The notes under the pieces: generated by a model | What the model saw: only the letters and a program-made list of their open reading frames with translations | Told to the model about the DNA's origin: nothing | The model's database searches: none | Source: Pistricoccus aurantiacus | GTDB taxonomy: Bacteria; Pseudomonadota; Gammaproteobacteria; Pseudomonadales; Halomonadaceae | Assembly: GCF_007954585.1 (NCBI RefSeq) | Contig: NZ_CP042382.1 | Span: 1,240,001 to 1,304,000, forward strand | Length of the DNA stretch: 64,000 bases | Direction: 5' to 3' | Made by a program: the position numbers and the translations under genes | Shown here: one piece after another, positions 55,156-64,000 of the stretch | Layout: each line of letters opens with the position of its first letter | Position numbering within the stretch: position 1 is the stretch's first letter

Positions 55156-55734
55156 ATGATCAAGACAATCGCAAAACCTCTTCAGTCCGCTCTCGGCCTG
55201 GCGGTGCTTATCCTGGGCTCTCCCTTGAGTCTTGCAGCCGACGACTCCGCCTTCGTACGTCAGATCGGCGAGGAAAGGCGGGTTCCCGTGGATCAGGCTC
55301 GGCAAATAGCCAATTTCTCTTCTCCCGGGCAGGGCGTGATCAATAATATCGATACGGCGCGCCTGAACGATGCATTGCCAAGCCTGCCGGGTGCGGGAAA
55401 AAGCTCGTCGGAAATTGTTCAGCGCGGCACGCGCAATCGCGCCATCGTCAGCATACAAGGTAGCAACAACGCAACGCTGCAGCGCCAGCGAGGCGTTGCG
55501 CTGGACTCTTCTGTTTCGGTGGTAGGTACAGGAAACGCCGTACTGGTAGATCAGAAAGGTGCCAACCTGGATTCTGAGGTAGGTATTTTGGGCGCCAACA
55601 AGCGCATTGTGCATATCCAGCGCGGCCGTGGGACGAATCCTGATAGCTCACCATTACAGCTCACGGGTACCAAGCAGGAAACGCAGCTTATCCTGGAGAC
55701 TCCCAAGGGGCGAGTAACCAAGACCTTGCCATAG
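55156..55734 (+). CDS. CsgB-like minor curlin / nucleator
   Basis: A 192-residue exported protein (signal peptide ending LSLAADD). The central part has degenerate curlin-type strands (VQRGTRNRAIVSIQGSNNAT then LQRQRGVALDSSVSVVGTGN), fewer and less regular than in the major subunit. This, and its position, suggest a surface nucleator like CsgB. The C-terminus is basic and outside the repeat. Assignment to CsgB is an inference. Confidence 0.65.
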   Translation: MIKTIAKPLQSALGLAVLILGSPLSLAADDSAFVRQIGEERRVPVDQARQIANFSSPGQGVINNIDTARLNDALPSLPGAGKSSSEIVQRGTRNRAIVSIQGSNNATLQRQRGVALDSSVSVVGTGNAVLVDQKGANLDSEVGILGANKRIVHIQRGRGTNPDSSPLQLTGTKQETQLILETPKGRVTKTLP

Positions 55735-55783
55735 CGGCGATAATTTATTGAGTAGCTTATTGAATAGCAAGGGGCAAAGATAA

Positions 55784-56227
55784 ATGCGTAACACGACTCG
55801 AACGATCGGTGTGCTGTTCTCCAGCGTTTTTTTCTCGAGTGCCTTCTGTGGCCTCGCGAGCGCCGGCGACCTGGTGTATCAACCCATCAACCCTTCTTTT
55901 GGGGGTGATCCTTTTTATAGCGCGCACCTGCTGCAGACGGCGGAGATTCAGAACAAGCATGTGGACGACGGCTCGGAATTCGATTCCCTGTTCGAGGAGC
56001 CCACGCTAGCGGATCAGTTTGCAGAAAGCCTTAGTGGCACGGTGATCAGCGGTGCTGCGACCCAGCTTAATAGAGCTATCTTCACGGATGGAGCGCCCCC
56101 CTCGGGGAGTTTCGCCCTCGATGGCGCCATGGTGTCCTACAAGACCATCAACGGTCGCGTCAAGATCACCATCGCCGACGGTATCAATACCAACGTGCTC
56201 GATATCCCCATTCCAACGAAAAACTGA
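55784..56227 (+). CDS. csgF: Curli assembly factor CsgF
   Basis: A 147-residue protein with an N-terminal signal peptide (ending CGLASAGD) and the CsgF landmark QPINPSFGGDPFYSAHLLQTAEIQN, corresponding to the NPNFGGNP region that inserts into the CsgG pore. CsgF tethers the nucleator at the cell surface. Length is slightly above E. coli CsgF (138). It precedes csgG, as in other curli operons. Confidence 0.9.
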   Translation: MRNTTRTIGVLFSSVFFSSAFCGLASAGDLVYQPINPSFGGDPFYSAHLLQTAEIQNKHVDDGSEFDSLFEEPTLADQFAESLSGTVISGAATQLNRAIFTDGAPPSGSFALDGAMVSYKTINGRVKITIADGINTNVLDIPIPTKN

Positions 56228-56262
56228 ACGCGCGTATTCAGGCAACACGCAGGGAACCTTTC

Positions 56263-57144
56263 ATGTTTAATACATCCATAAGAGCTTTGCTGCTCGTGTC
56301 CCTTCTTGCTCTCGGCGGGTGCGCGACCGGGTCGATCAACGATCCCTTCGCCTCGCCGGCAGGCTATATCAGAAAGACTCACGCGACGTCTTTCTTGCAA
56401 AGTCTGCCGCCGGCGGAGCGCAAGATCGATATCGCCATCTATGAGTTTCCCGATCTCACCGGTCAGCACAAGCCCAACGATAGCTTTCCGGAATACTCCC
56501 GGGCGGTGACCCAGGGCGCGGATGCCATCCTGGTGGATGTGCTGAGCCGGGTCGGTAACGGCGAATGGTTCAACGTGGTCGAGCGGCGCGGACTGCCGAA
56601 CCTGTTGCGGGAGCGTCAGATCATTCAGTCCACGCGGCAGCAGTTTAACGGGGGAAGGGCGGATCTACTGCCGGCGCTGACCTTTGCCGGTGTGATCATC
56701 GAAGGCGGGGTTATCGGCTACGAAACGAACCTGACCACCGGGGGCGCCGGGGCGCGCTACCTGGGAATTGGCGCCAGCACCGAATACCGTACCGACCTGG
56801 TGACCGTGAACCTGCGCTTTGTCAGCGTCACGACAGGCCGGATCATGAAAAGCGTTACCACCACCAAGAAAATCTACTCGCTGAAATTGCAGGGCTCCGT
56901 ATTCAAGTACATCGCTTCCGACGAGCTGCTCGAGCTGGAAGCCGGTTTCACCCGCAACGATCCGCCGCAGCTTGCGATTCGCGAAGCCATCGAGCTGGCG
57001 GTCTACACCATCGTCATGGAAGGCGCACAAAGCGGCTTGTGGTCCTTCGCCGATTCGGTATCGGGTCAACAGGCACTCGAGACTTACCGCGAGCGGCGCA
57101 GCAAGATCGCCAATGCGCCCATCAACCAGAACATCGAAAGTTGA
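56263..57144 (+). CDS. csgG: Curli secretion channel lipoprotein CsgG
   Basis: A 293-residue outer-membrane lipoprotein with lipobox LALGGC (Cys20) and the CsgG domain: AIYEFPDLTGQHKPN, VERRGLPNLLRERQIIQSTR and VIIEGGVIGYETNLTTGGAG then RYLGIGASTEYRTDLVTVNL for the barrel segment. It forms the nonameric pore that exports curlin. It ends the operon, followed by a bidirectional terminator. The usual periplasmic adaptor CsgE is not encoded in the operon. Confidence 0.93.
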   Translation: MFNTSIRALLLVSLLALGGCATGSINDPFASPAGYIRKTHATSFLQSLPPAERKIDIAIYEFPDLTGQHKPNDSFPEYSRAVTQGADAILVDVLSRVGNGEWFNVVERRGLPNLLRERQIIQSTRQQFNGGRADLLPALTFAGVIIEGGVIGYETNLTTGGAGARYLGIGASTEYRTDLVTVNLRFVSVTTGRIMKSVTTTKKIYSLKLQGSVFKYIASDELLELEAGFTRNDPPQLAIREAIELAVYTIVMEGAQSGLWSFADSVSGQQALETYRERRSKIANAPINQNIES

Positions 57145-57169
57145 TGGCCCGCATCGAGTATTAACGACC

Positions 57170-57194
57170 AAACGCCGAGATCATCTCGGCGTTT
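57170..57194. terminator. Bidirectional hairpin terminator between csgG and the YebC gene
   Basis: AAACGCCGAG (57,170-57,179) and CTCGGCGTTT (57,185-57,194) pair perfectly over 10 bp around the loop ATCAT, with A-rich and T-rich ends so it can serve both convergent genes. Confidence 0.85.
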
Positions 57195-57199
57195 CTCGT

Positions 57200-57916
57200 T
57201 CAGACGTCCGCGTTGTGGTAGACATTCTGCACGTCGTCCAGATCGTTGAGCATGTCCAGAAGCTTCTCGAACTGCGCCACGTCGTCGCCGTCCACCGGTG
57301 TCGTGATCTGGGGCAGAAACTGCACTTCGTCGATCTCGAAATCCAGCTCGCCGAAGGCGTCTAGCAACGCCTGCTTGGCCTTGTGATGCTCTGTGGGCGG
57401 CACGTAGGCCGTGATATGGCCGTCTTCGTTTTCGATATCGGCGACGTCCACTTCCGCTTCCATCAAGGTTTCCAGTACCGCCTCCTCGTCTTCGCCGGGA
57501 AAGGCAAGCACCGCGTTGTGATCGAACATGTGGCTGACGCTGCCCTGGGTGCCGATCTTGCCCTTGGTCTTGGTGAAGCAGGCGCGCACGTCGCCGAAGG
57601 TGCGGTTGGGGTTATCCGTCAGACACTCGACAATCACCATGCAGTTGCCCGGGCCGAAGCCTTCGTAGCGAGCCGGAGAATAGTCCTCGCCGCCGGCACC
57701 CTTGGCCTTGTCCAGCGCCTTGTCGATCACGTGGCTGGGCACCTGATCCTTCTTGGCTCGGTCGATCATGCTGCGCAGGGCCAGATTGCCCGCGGGATCG
57801 ACGCCGCCGGACTTGGCGCAGACGTAAATTTCCCGCCCGTACTTGCTGTATACCTTGGCCTTGGCGTCCGAGGTCTTGGCCATGGATTCCTTGCGATTCT
57901 GAAAAGCCCTGCCCAT
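57200..57916 (-). CDS. YebC/TACO1-family regulator (YeeN-like)
   Basis: A 238-residue protein: [20 protein letters not shown] near the N-terminus, [35 protein letters not shown] and GSVSHMFDH are the signature of the YebC/PmpR/TACO1 family. Its N-terminus ([11 protein letters not shown]) is closer to the YeeN branch than to classical YebC. The family acts in translation of proline-rich or difficult stretches and was earlier described as DNA-binding. Single gene transcribed toward the curli operon. Confidence 0.92.
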   Translation of the reverse strand: MGRAFQNRKESMAKTSDAKAKVYSKYGREIYVCAKSGGVDPAGNLALRSMIDRAKKDQVPSHVIDKALDKAKGAGGEDYSPARYEGFGPGNCMVIVECLTDNPNRTFGDVRACFTKTKGKIGTQGSVSHMFDHNAVLAFPGEDEEAVLETLMEAEVDVADIENEDGHITAYVPPTEHHKAKQALLDAFGELDFEIDEVQFLPQITTPVDGDDVAQFEKLLDMLNDLDDVQNVYHNADV

Positions 57917-58004
57917 GTCGCTGTCCTGTTGGATGATCGTCGAAAGGCAATTTTACCCAGGGTGCCGAGGGAAAATATAGAACCGGCTCGGCCGCGGCGA
58001 GCTC

Positions 58005-58610
58005 TCAGGCGCCAAGCAGCAGCTTTCCCGCGATGGCCCACATGACGAGGGCGACGAAGACATCCAGAGCGCGCCAGGCCTTGGCCTGAGCAAATAATGG
58101 CCTGAGCAGCGTCGCGCCATAGCCCAGGGAGAAAAAGAACACAAAGGAAGCCGTCACCGCGCCGGCGGCGAACACTAGTTCATTGCCCGGAAAGCGGGTG
58201 GACACCGCCCCCAGAAGCAACACCGTATCGAGATAGACATGCGGGTTGAGCCAGGTTAGCGCCAGGCATACCCCGAGGGTCGCCATGAGGCTGGCGGTTT
58301 TCCCGCTAGCGGGAGCCAGCGCCTCGCTGGAGCGCAGCGCGTTCCACAGGCTGCGCGCCCCGTAGACAAACAGAAAGCCGGCACCCAAATAGAGGAATAC
58401 CGGCTCCAGCCAGGCAGCCTGATCGACGATCTGCTGAAACCCGATCACACCGAGAAGGATCAGCACCGCATCGGAAAACGCACAGGTCAGGCATACGCCA
58501 AAGACGTGCTCGCTGCGCAGTCCCTGACGCAGCACGAACGCATTCTGCGAGCCGATGGCGAGAATCAGACTGAAACCGACCCCCAGGCCGGTCATGTAAG
58601 CCCCGGTCAT
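58005..58610 (-). CDS. LysE/ArgO-family amino acid exporter
   Basis: A 201-residue inner-membrane protein with about six hydrophobic spans. FSLILAIGSQNAFVLRQGLR near the N-terminus, CAFSDAVLILLGVIGFQQ and ALTWLNPHVYLDTVLLLGAV are hallmarks of the LysE/ArgO family, which exports lysine or arginine. ATG 58,610 follows AGGACAAGAA. ArgO genes are often controlled by ArgP, but no regulator is next to it here. It is divergent from the DUF1353 gene with only 17 bases between the starts. Confidence 0.9.
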   Translation of the reverse strand: MTGAYMTGLGVGFSLILAIGSQNAFVLRQGLRSEHVFGVCLTCAFSDAVLILLGVIGFQQIVDQAAWLEPVFLYLGAGFLFVYGARSLWNALRSSEALAPASGKTASLMATLGVCLALTWLNPHVYLDTVLLLGAVSTRFPGNELVFAAGAVTASFVFFFSLGYGATLLRPLFAQAKAWRALDVFVALVMWAIAGKLLLGA

Positions 58611-58627
58611 TTCTTGTCCTCGTAAGC

Positions 58628-59224
58628 ATGACAGTGACGATAGAAGAAAGAAAACTGATCTATTCTTCGAGAAAGGAGGCAAAAAAAGCGAGCGCAGCGA
58701 TGAGCTACGGCGAGTTTGTCGGCGATGTGATCACCACCTGGCTGGTGGAGCGGGAGTCTCGGGATCGCTTGATGCGGCTGGAGGCGGATTTTATCTATCG
58801 GGATCCGCAGGGGCGGGAGTGGCTGGCGCCCAAAGGGCGCACGGTGAATGGCGCGAGCATTCCCGTCTTCTTGTGGGGACCGGTGATCGGCTCGCCCTAC
58901 ACGGGCAGTTTTCGCCGCGCCAGCGTAGTGCACGATATCGCCGAGGAGGATCGCAAGCGGCCCTCTCGGGAGGTACATCGCATGTTCTATCAGGCCATGC
59001 GTTGCGACGACACCGAACCTTGGCTCGCTGGAGTCATCTACGCGGCGGTGCGGGTGTTCGGCGAGAAATGGGACATTCCCCAAGGCATAGCGATGCAACA
59101 GACTCAGGGCAATATCGCCGCCTTTCTGGAGATGATTCACTCGCCGGAGTTCGCCAAGGAAGAATCCATGGACGCCATGGACAGCAGGCTCGAGGACTTT
59201 ATAAGCCAGCGCCTGAAACGTTGA
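58628..59224 (+). CDS. DUF1353-family protein
   Basis: A 198-residue protein containing the DUF1353 core: LEADFIYRDPQGREWLAPKG, TVNGASIPVFLWGPVIGSPY, TGSFRRASVVHDIAEEDRKR and REVHRMFYQAMRC. The VHDIAE motif may bind a metal. The family is common in phages and bacterial genomes and its function is unknown. Start is uncertain: ATG 58,628 has no clear ribosome site, and ATG 58,700 is 20 bases after GGAGG. Confidence 0.8.
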   Translation: MTVTIEERKLIYSSRKEAKKASAAMSYGEFVGDVITTWLVERESRDRLMRLEADFIYRDPQGREWLAPKGRTVNGASIPVFLWGPVIGSPYTGSFRRASVVHDIAEEDRKRPSREVHRMFYQAMRCDDTEPWLAGVIYAAVRVFGEKWDIPQGIAMQQTQGNIAAFLEMIHSPEFAKEESMDAMDSRLEDFISQRLKR

Positions 59225-59363
59225 TGTCTTTCAGCCATAGCTTCGCACGAAAAATAGTGTATGAGAGAAATGAGTGTCGTCGAATGAAGTGGTGAGTCAT
59301 TCTCCATTGGCCTAAGCTTATCGGTAGGCAAGGTTCTTGAGCGATACACGAGAGGTGGCTCCC

Positions 59364-59819
59364 ATGTCCCTGGAACGGGTGACGCGCTATCTAGATGAGC
59401 ACAGCGTCAAGTATATCCTCCTGCAGCATTCGCAGGCCTATACCGCTCAGGAGATCGCCGAGGCGGTGCACGTTTCCGGCCGCCACTTCGCCAAAAGCGT
59501 GATGGTCGACATCGACGGTCGGCTTGCCTTGGTGGTCCTGCCGGCGACCGATCGAATCGACCTGCAGCAACTGGCCCGTTCCGTCGGTGCCCGATCCGTC
59601 GAGCTGGCCAAAGAGGAGGATTTCAAAAACCGCTTTCCCGACTGTGAGGTCGGGGCGATGCCGCCGTTCGGTAATCTGTTCGACATGGAGGTGTTCGTCT
59701 CGCCCCATCTAACCCAGGCCGAAACCATCGCCTTTAATGCCGGTAGCCATACCGAGGTCATGCAGCTTCCCTACAGTGCTTACGAGCGGCTTGTGAAGCC
59801 CGCCGAGGTGGCGATGTAA
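59364..59819 (+). CDS. YbaK/EbsC-family aminoacyl-tRNA deacylase
   Basis: A 151-residue protein of the YbaK/ProX editing fold: the conserved VSGRHFAKSVMVDIDGRLAL near 38-57 contains the catalytic Lys of this family, followed by LVVLPATDRIDLQQLARSVG and CEVGAMPPFGNLFDMEVFVS near 102. Members remove wrongly attached amino acids (for instance Cys or Ala from tRNA-Pro). GAGAGGTGG precedes ATG 59,364. Stand-alone gene followed by a strong terminator. Confidence 0.9.
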   Translation: MSLERVTRYLDEHSVKYILLQHSQAYTAQEIAEAVHVSGRHFAKSVMVDIDGRLALVVLPATDRIDLQQLARSVGARSVELAKEEDFKNRFPDCEVGAMPPFGNLFDMEVFVSPHLTQAETIAFNAGSHTEVMQLPYSAYERLVKPAEVAM

Positions 59820-59870
59820 CGATCAGCTTCGTCGATTTGCAGGACCAGTCGAGGCAATAGGATTTTTTGT

Positions 59871-59905
59871 GCCCGCCCCACTTGGATGTTCGGGGCGGGC
59901 CTTTT
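59871..59905. terminator. Strong Rho-independent terminator
   Basis: GCCCGCCCC (59,871-59,879) pairs with GGGGCGGGC (59,892-59,900), followed by CTTTTC; an A/T-rich stretch on the other side (GGATTTTTTG) also allows use by the convergent dipeptidase gene. Confidence 0.85.
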
Positions 59906-59925
59906 CACTTTAACCCCCTCTGGTT

Positions 59926-61662
59926 TTAATCCAGCCGTTCCTGGTTGCCGATGCGGGCAAACATTTCCGTGAACATCTGGATATCCAGCATCAGGTTGTC
60001 CCGTTTCTTGAATTCCCGATCCGTATGGCCAGTGTATTCCTCATCGGGCATGGAAGGGCCGAAGTTGATGGCGTTGGGCAGCAGCTTGGCAGTAGTGCTT
60101 CCCGCGGAAGAGATCGGCTCCGCCTCTTGACCGGTGGTGTCGCCGAAGATGTTCAGCAGGGTCTGCAGCCAGGCGCCTTGCGGGTCGCGCAGCATCCAGT
60201 CGCCGATTTCCACTTCCACCTGCATGTCCACGTCCTGCTGCTCTGCATAGCTCACCAGCTTCTGCTCAATGGTGTCGGCCAATTCCTCCGGCGACTTCTC
60301 GCCCTTGGGCGCGCGCACGTTGACCGCGACTCGCAGCCGGTCGTCCTGGCGCTCCAGGTAGGTGGGGGAAATCAGCAGCGGCCCCATGAAATCGTGGCTG
60401 TATTCGACGCCGAGTTTCTTGCCGTGATAATCCAATCCGTAGTTGTCGTCGATATAGTGGATGGCGGCGGTGTATTGATTCGGCTGGAAGTCGATATCCG
60501 ACTGGACCAGCAGGCCGGCCAGCCGGGGTACCGGGTTGATGCCGTCGTCCGGCTTCGAGGAGTGGGCGGACGCGCCCTTGACCGTGACCTTCACCGCGTC
60601 GTCCTGCACGTCGGTCATCACCTGGAAATCGCCGCCGTTGGCGCTGACGTATTCCTCGCCCTGGGCAGCGAGTTTCTCGCTCAACGCCTGGGAATCGCCG
60701 CCTTCGATGGTGGCGGAAGCGGTGGCGGGAATCTGGTTGGTGGCCAGGCTGCCGGTCAGGTCGCTGATGAATGGGCCATCGCCATTGGCCTCCTGGATCG
60801 GAAAATAGGCATCAATGGTGCCGAAGCCGTTTTCCGCGATCACCGCCGGATAGCCGCTGTCCAGCACGATATTGTAGGCGGCCAGTTCGTTGTCCTGCTT
60901 GTAGTACTCGAACCCCTCGCCGCCGGTTTCCTCGGTGGTCTCGATCATCAGGCGGATGGTGCGCTTGAGCGGCACGTCGTTTTCCTGAATCGCCTTCATG
61001 GCGTAGAGGGCGGCGGCGATGGAGGCCTTGTCGTCCTCGGTGCCGCGCCCGTAGAGCTTGCCGTCGATCAGGGTGATTTCGAGCGGGTCGAGGGTGGTGC
61101 CATCGTCGAGTTCCCAGCTTTCCTGGGCGGGTACGGTGTCGCCGTGGGTCAGGATACCGAAGGCCTCATCGGAGCTACCCGGCAGTTCCACCTCGAAGAC
61201 ACGATTGTCCACGTTGCGGTAGTCCAGGCCGAAGGCCTCCGCCTTTTCCTTGATCAGCTCGCCGAATTCCTGGATACCCGGATTTTCATGCTGCGGTCGG
61301 TCGCCTTCCTTGCTGGTCTGGATGGCCACCATCTCGCCAAGCAGATCCACCACCTCATCACCATAGTGCAGCCGAGTATAGAGTCCCAGCAGACGGTAGA
61401 CGTTGACGAAGTCCGCCCCTTCCAGCGTCTCGTCCTGTAGATAGCGATCGATGGCGGATTGCAGCGATTCATTCTCGGTTTCTTGTTTGACCTGGGTCAA
61501 GAAGTCGTCAAAGTTCTCGGGTACGTTGTTCTCGTGAGCCTTCAACAGCTGCTGGAGCTGATCGCGCTTGAGGGTTTGCGTGTCCTGGGGTGCAGCTTGC
61601 AGGGGCAGCGCAAGGCTTAGAGCGAGCGCTGTAGTGGCAAGCGAGGTCAGTGGCTTGAGCAT
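59926..61662 (-). CDS. Exported M20-family dipeptidase
   Basis: A 578-residue zinc peptidase with a signal peptide (LATTALALSLALPLQAAPQD). FGILTHGDTVPAQESW near 190 gives the first metal His and Asp, LYGRGTEDDKASIAAALYAM the bridging Asp, and IETTEETGGEGFEYY the catalytic Glu-Glu pair, with DSGYP next. A large lid domain contains KVTVKGASAHSSKPDDGINP. This is the M20 Sapep/PepV-like dipeptidase layout, here exported to the periplasm. Transcribed alone; the divergent neighbour is carbonic anhydrase. Confidence 0.9.
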   Translation of the reverse strand: MLKPLTSLATTALALSLALPLQAAPQDTQTLKRDQLQQLLKAHENNVPENFDDFLTQVKQETENESLQSAIDRYLQDETLEGADFVNVYRLLGLYTRLHYGDEVVDLLGEMVAIQTSKEGDRPQHENPGIQEFGELIKEKAEAFGLDYRNVDNRVFEVELPGSSDEAFGILTHGDTVPAQESWELDDGTTLDPLEITLIDGKLYGRGTEDDKASIAAALYAMKAIQENDVPLKRTIRLMIETTEETGGEGFEYYKQDNELAAYNIVLDSGYPAVIAENGFGTIDAYFPIQEANGDGPFISDLTGSLATNQIPATASATIEGGDSQALSEKLAAQGEEYVSANGGDFQVMTDVQDDAVKVTVKGASAHSSKPDDGINPVPRLAGLLVQSDIDFQPNQYTAAIHYIDDNYGLDYHGKKLGVEYSHDFMGPLLISPTYLERQDDRLRVAVNVRAPKGEKSPEELADTIEQKLVSYAEQQDVDMQVEVEIGDWMLRDPQGAWLQTLLNIFGDTTGQEAEPISSAGSTTAKLLPNAINFGPSMPDEEYTGHTDREFKKRDNLMLDIQMFTEMFARIGNQERLD

Positions 61663-61774
61663 CCTTGTTCTCTCTTTCGTTGCAAAGTGGGAATAGTTTT
61701 TGTTTCAGACTTTCAGCATAGAAGGAAATCGCCTTTTGTCAGCAATTTTCTGATCTTGAGAAGGGAGCAATATC

Positions 61775-62509
61775 ATGAAGCAGATGACGCTAGTGGCAGG
61801 ATGGATCCTTGTGCTGGGTACTGCTCAGGCCATGGCAGATACCCAGTGGACATACAGCGGGGACGAGGGCCCCGAGAATTGGGGCGAGCTAAGTGAAGAG
61901 TTCGTCATGTGCGCGGAAGGGGTAAACCAGTCGCCGATCGACATTCGTGGCCCCATCGAGGCGGAGGTGTCGCCCCTGCAGATCGACTACGGTCGCAACG
62001 CGGAACGTATCGTCAACAACGGCCATACCCTCAAGGTGGAGGTTGCGCCGGGCAGCCAGATCAGCCTGGGAGATAACAGCTTCGCCCTGAAGCAGTATCA
62101 CTTTCACTCGCCCAGTGAAAACCTGATCGAAGGCCAGTCCTATCCTTTGGAGGCACACCTGGTGCACGCGAATGACCAAGGCAATCTTGCGGTGATCGGG
62201 GTGATGTTCGAAGACGGAGAAGCGAATCCTGCCCTGGCACAGCTGATCGCCGATCTGCCCGAGGAGGTCGGCATGCCCCAACTGTTGGCGGAACCTCTGG
62301 ATGCCAGCGAACTGCTGCCGGAGAGCCGCGCTTATTACCGCTTCAACGGCTCCTTGACCACGCCGCCCTGCACCGAAGGTGTGCGCTGGTATGTGATGAA
62401 GGAGCCGCTGACGGCGTCTCCCGAGCAGATCGAGGCGCTATCACAGGCCATGCCCTATCCCAACAATCGTCCGGTGCAGCCGATTAATGCCCGGCCGGTG
62501 CTGCACTAG
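61775..62509 (+). CDS. Alpha-class carbonic anhydrase, periplasmic
   Basis: A 244-residue enzyme with a signal peptide (ending GTAQAMADT) and the alpha carbonic anhydrase domain: WTYSGDEGPENWGEL, NQSPIDIRGP, zinc ligands in YHFHSPSEN and the HLVHAND strand, and GSLTTPPCTEGVRWYV. All three His ligands are present. It interconverts CO2 and bicarbonate in the periplasm. GAAGGGAGC precedes the ATG. Divergent from the dipeptidase gene. Confidence 0.94.
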   Translation: MKQMTLVAGWILVLGTAQAMADTQWTYSGDEGPENWGELSEEFVMCAEGVNQSPIDIRGPIEAEVSPLQIDYGRNAERIVNNGHTLKVEVAPGSQISLGDNSFALKQYHFHSPSENLIEGQSYPLEAHLVHANDQGNLAVIGVMFEDGEANPALAQLIADLPEEVGMPQLLAEPLDASELLPESRAYYRFNGSLTTPPCTEGVRWYVMKEPLTASPEQIEALSQAMPYPNNRPVQPINARPVLH

Positions 62510-62580
62510 TCCTAGTTGTCAGCGTTTAGCAGAGGAAATCATCATGTATCGTTGCTACCGCGCAGGCCATTGTGACTGAC

Positions 62581-63492
62581 TCATTGCACCCAATCCCAAT
62601 AGGGGTGGGCCTTGAAACGCTCGGATAGTAAATCAATCAGTAGCCGAACCTTGGTCGACAGATGCCGGTGTCGGGGGTAAAGCGCACTCAGCGTGATGTC
62701 GGATGGCGGATGGTCGTCAAGAAGCGTGCGCAGTTGTCCGCTTTGCAGAGCCTCACCGGCAATAAAGGTCGGCAGCATGGCGATGCCTTGATGATTTATC
62801 GCGGCATCACGCAGAGGCTCGGCGTTATTTGCCCACATGACACAATTGATTGTATAGCTTTGCTCGCCCTCCGGCCCCCGCAAACGCCACTTGCTGCCAG
62901 AACTTAGGTAACCATAGTGCAAACAGCGGTGCGCGTTGAGTTCGGCGGGTTTCGATGGTTCCCCCCAGCGTTGCAGGTAGTCCGGCGATGCGCATAGCAC
63001 GCGCCGGGCGACCACCAGTTCCCGGGTCACGAGACTGGTCGTGACCTGCGGGGTTCCAATCCGTAACGTGACATCGAAGCCTTCTTCGATCGGATCGACA
63101 ACGCGGTCATTGAGCACCAACTCCACATGAACCTTGGGGTATAGGGCCATGTATTCGGCCATTACCCGGGATAAATGGTGGGTGCCGAATGACATGGGTG
63201 CGTTGACGCGCAAATTGCCGGTTGGCTCGCCCTGTAACGACGTGACGGATGAAACCGCGTCGTCCAGATCGCCCAGGATTTGCCGGCAACGATCGTAAAA
63301 CGCCATTCCGGTATCCGTCGGCGTGACCTGCCGCGTGCTGCGCCGCAGCAGCTGGATACCGAGTTCCTGCTCGAGATTGATGACCGCCTTGTTGACCACC
63401 GACCGGGACAGGTTCATCTCTCGGGCTGCGGCGGCAAAACCGCCGGCCTCCACAACCCGCGTAAATGCGCGGATACCTGCAAAGCGATCCAC
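62581..63492 (-). CDS. LysR-family transcriptional regulator
   Basis: A 303-residue regulator: N-terminal winged helix ([20 protein letters not shown], then [20 protein letters not shown]) and a substrate-binding domain ([41 protein letters not shown]). The GTG at 63,492 with AGGTTGGGA upstream is preferred to a longer frame from 63,534. It is divergent from the isochorismatase-family gene at 63,677, so it likely controls that gene. The effector is unknown. Confidence 0.9.
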   Translation of the reverse strand: MDRFAGIRAFTRVVEAGGFAAAAREMNLSRSVVNKAVINLEQELGIQLLRRSTRQVTPTDTGMAFYDRCRQILGDLDDAVSSVTSLQGEPTGNLRVNAPMSFGTHHLSRVMAEYMALYPKVHVELVLNDRVVDPIEEGFDVTLRIGTPQVTTSLVTRELVVARRVLCASPDYLQRWGEPSKPAELNAHRCLHYGYLSSGSKWRLRGPEGEQSYTINCVMWANNAEPLRDAAINHQGIAMLPTFIAGEALQSGQLRTLLDDHPPSDITLSALYPRHRHLSTKVRLLIDLLSERFKAHPYWDWVQ

Positions 63493-63676
63493 TCCCAACC
63501 TCCTATTGTCGTGATACTGATGACAGTATGTCACGTGAGCGGCTTATTGTGCTCAATTTAGATGCGATGCACGATATCGCTATTAGTGAACGAGGAAATG
63601 TAAGACGCACGGTATTCCTCGGCGGACTATCTTCCGTAATGGTGCATCACCCAACCAGAAACCCAGGAGATGTTTG

Positions 63677-64000
63677 ATGTCTTTTACCTATAACCGACTC
63701 GACAAAGACAATGTGGCCGTGTTGCTGGTCGACCATCAGGCCGGCCTGCTATCGCTGGTACGCGACTACAACATGGATGAATTCAAGAACAATGTCCTGG
63801 CGGTTGCCGATATCGCCAAGTTCTTCAACCTGCCTACCATCCTGACCACCAGTTTCGCAGACGGTCCCAACGGGCCGATCGTGCCTGAGCTCAAAGAGAC
63901 CTTTCCCGACGCGCCCTTGATCGCACGGCCCGGCCAGATCAACGCCTGGGACAACGAAGAGTTCGTCCAGGCGGTCAAGGATACGGGCAAGAAGCAACTG
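63677..64000 (+). CDS. Isochorismatase-family hydrolase (partial, cut by window end)
   Basis: The first 108 residues of a cysteine-hydrolase fold protein: NVAVLLVDHQAGLLSLVRDY near 12-31 carries the catalytic Asp of the family, and FNLPTILTTSFADGPNGPIV then PGQINAWDNEEF resemble YcaC-type hydrolases. The catalytic Lys and Cys regions lie in part beyond the window. CAGGAGA precedes the ATG. Divergent from the LysR gene, with a 184-base shared control region. Confidence 0.88.
   Translation, partial: MSFTYNRLDKDNVAVLLVDHQAGLLSLVRDYNMDEFKNNVLAVADIAKFFNLPTILTTSFADGPNGPIVPELKETFPDAPLIARPGQINAWDNEEFVQAVKDTGKKQL

Noticed and set aside
60025..61440. A 471-codon plus-strand frame opposite the dipeptidase gene
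   Set aside because: Antisense shadow of a gene with a signal peptide and metal-binding motifs.

Overview
The window looks like a chromosome segment from a GC-rich gammaproteobacterium, plausibly Halomonadaceae-like. This rests on gene content and codon use and is not proven. It divides into a horizontally acquired left part (about 1-29,150), chromosome-like genes (about 29,200-41,800), an insertion-sequence scrapyard (about 41,450-50,000) and chromosome-like genes again (about 50,400-64,000).

The left part is the end of an integrative and conjugative element (ICE) used as a defence island. Its right end has a MobH-type relaxase, a tyrosine integrase, and a 3' fragment of tRNA-Thr(TGT) ending in CCA at 27,440 that marks the attachment site. 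Inside lie an RNA-ligase-like protein, a GmrSD-type DUF262/DUF1524 protein, a large PLD-SNF2 helicase, an unrecognised protein, an SRAP protein, umuDC, an XPD-like helicase, a second large helicase and a compact three-gene operon at 17,953-20,349.

That operon encodes an adenosine-deaminase-family enzyme, a HAM1/RdgB-like nucleotide-binding protein and a SIR2 protein. The trio matches the architecture of the Kongming anti-phage system (KomA-KomB-KomC). In that system a deoxyinosine nucleotide signal made from dAMP is sensed by HAM1 and triggers NAD+ depletion by SIR2. Sequence details fit: the deaminase has HMNG instead of HLDG at the site contacting the 5' end of the substrate, and the HAM1 protein lacks the catalytic Asp and the base-reading His. 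This is the most interesting system here.

Two apparently identical IS911-like copies (1,256 bp, each with its own 3-bp target duplication) flank the second helicase, the Kongming operon and a DUF2971 gene. The right copy sits inside the orfA of another IS3-family element, which itself removed the last four codons of the DUF2971 gene. Just beyond the attachment site are the first codons of a parA gene fused to the end of a brnT toxin, then an intact brnA-like antitoxin. The order int-att-parA suggests a second, mostly deleted ICE.

The chromosome-like part holds a fused TPP-dependent E1 dehydrogenase overlapping a malonyltransferase-like gene, a lysozyme-inhibitor lipoprotein, a proline iminopeptidase, a proline-racemase-family protein without its usual cysteines, an MDR oxidoreductase, a MoxR/VWA pair and a metallophosphoesterase. 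The IS-rich zone contains an AIPR anti-phage gene and a membrane-protein gene separated by an attC-like hairpin, so they look like integron cassettes. They are surrounded by intact and broken IS3, IS30, IS66 and IS1182 sequences. The right end carries a curli-type amyloid operon (curlin with thirteen 11-residue repeats, CsgH, CsgB-like, CsgF, CsgG; no csgD or csgE seen), a YebC/YeeN protein, an ArgO/LysE exporter, an M20 dipeptidase, an alpha carbonic anhydrase and a LysR regulator divergent from an isochorismatase-family gene cut by the window end.
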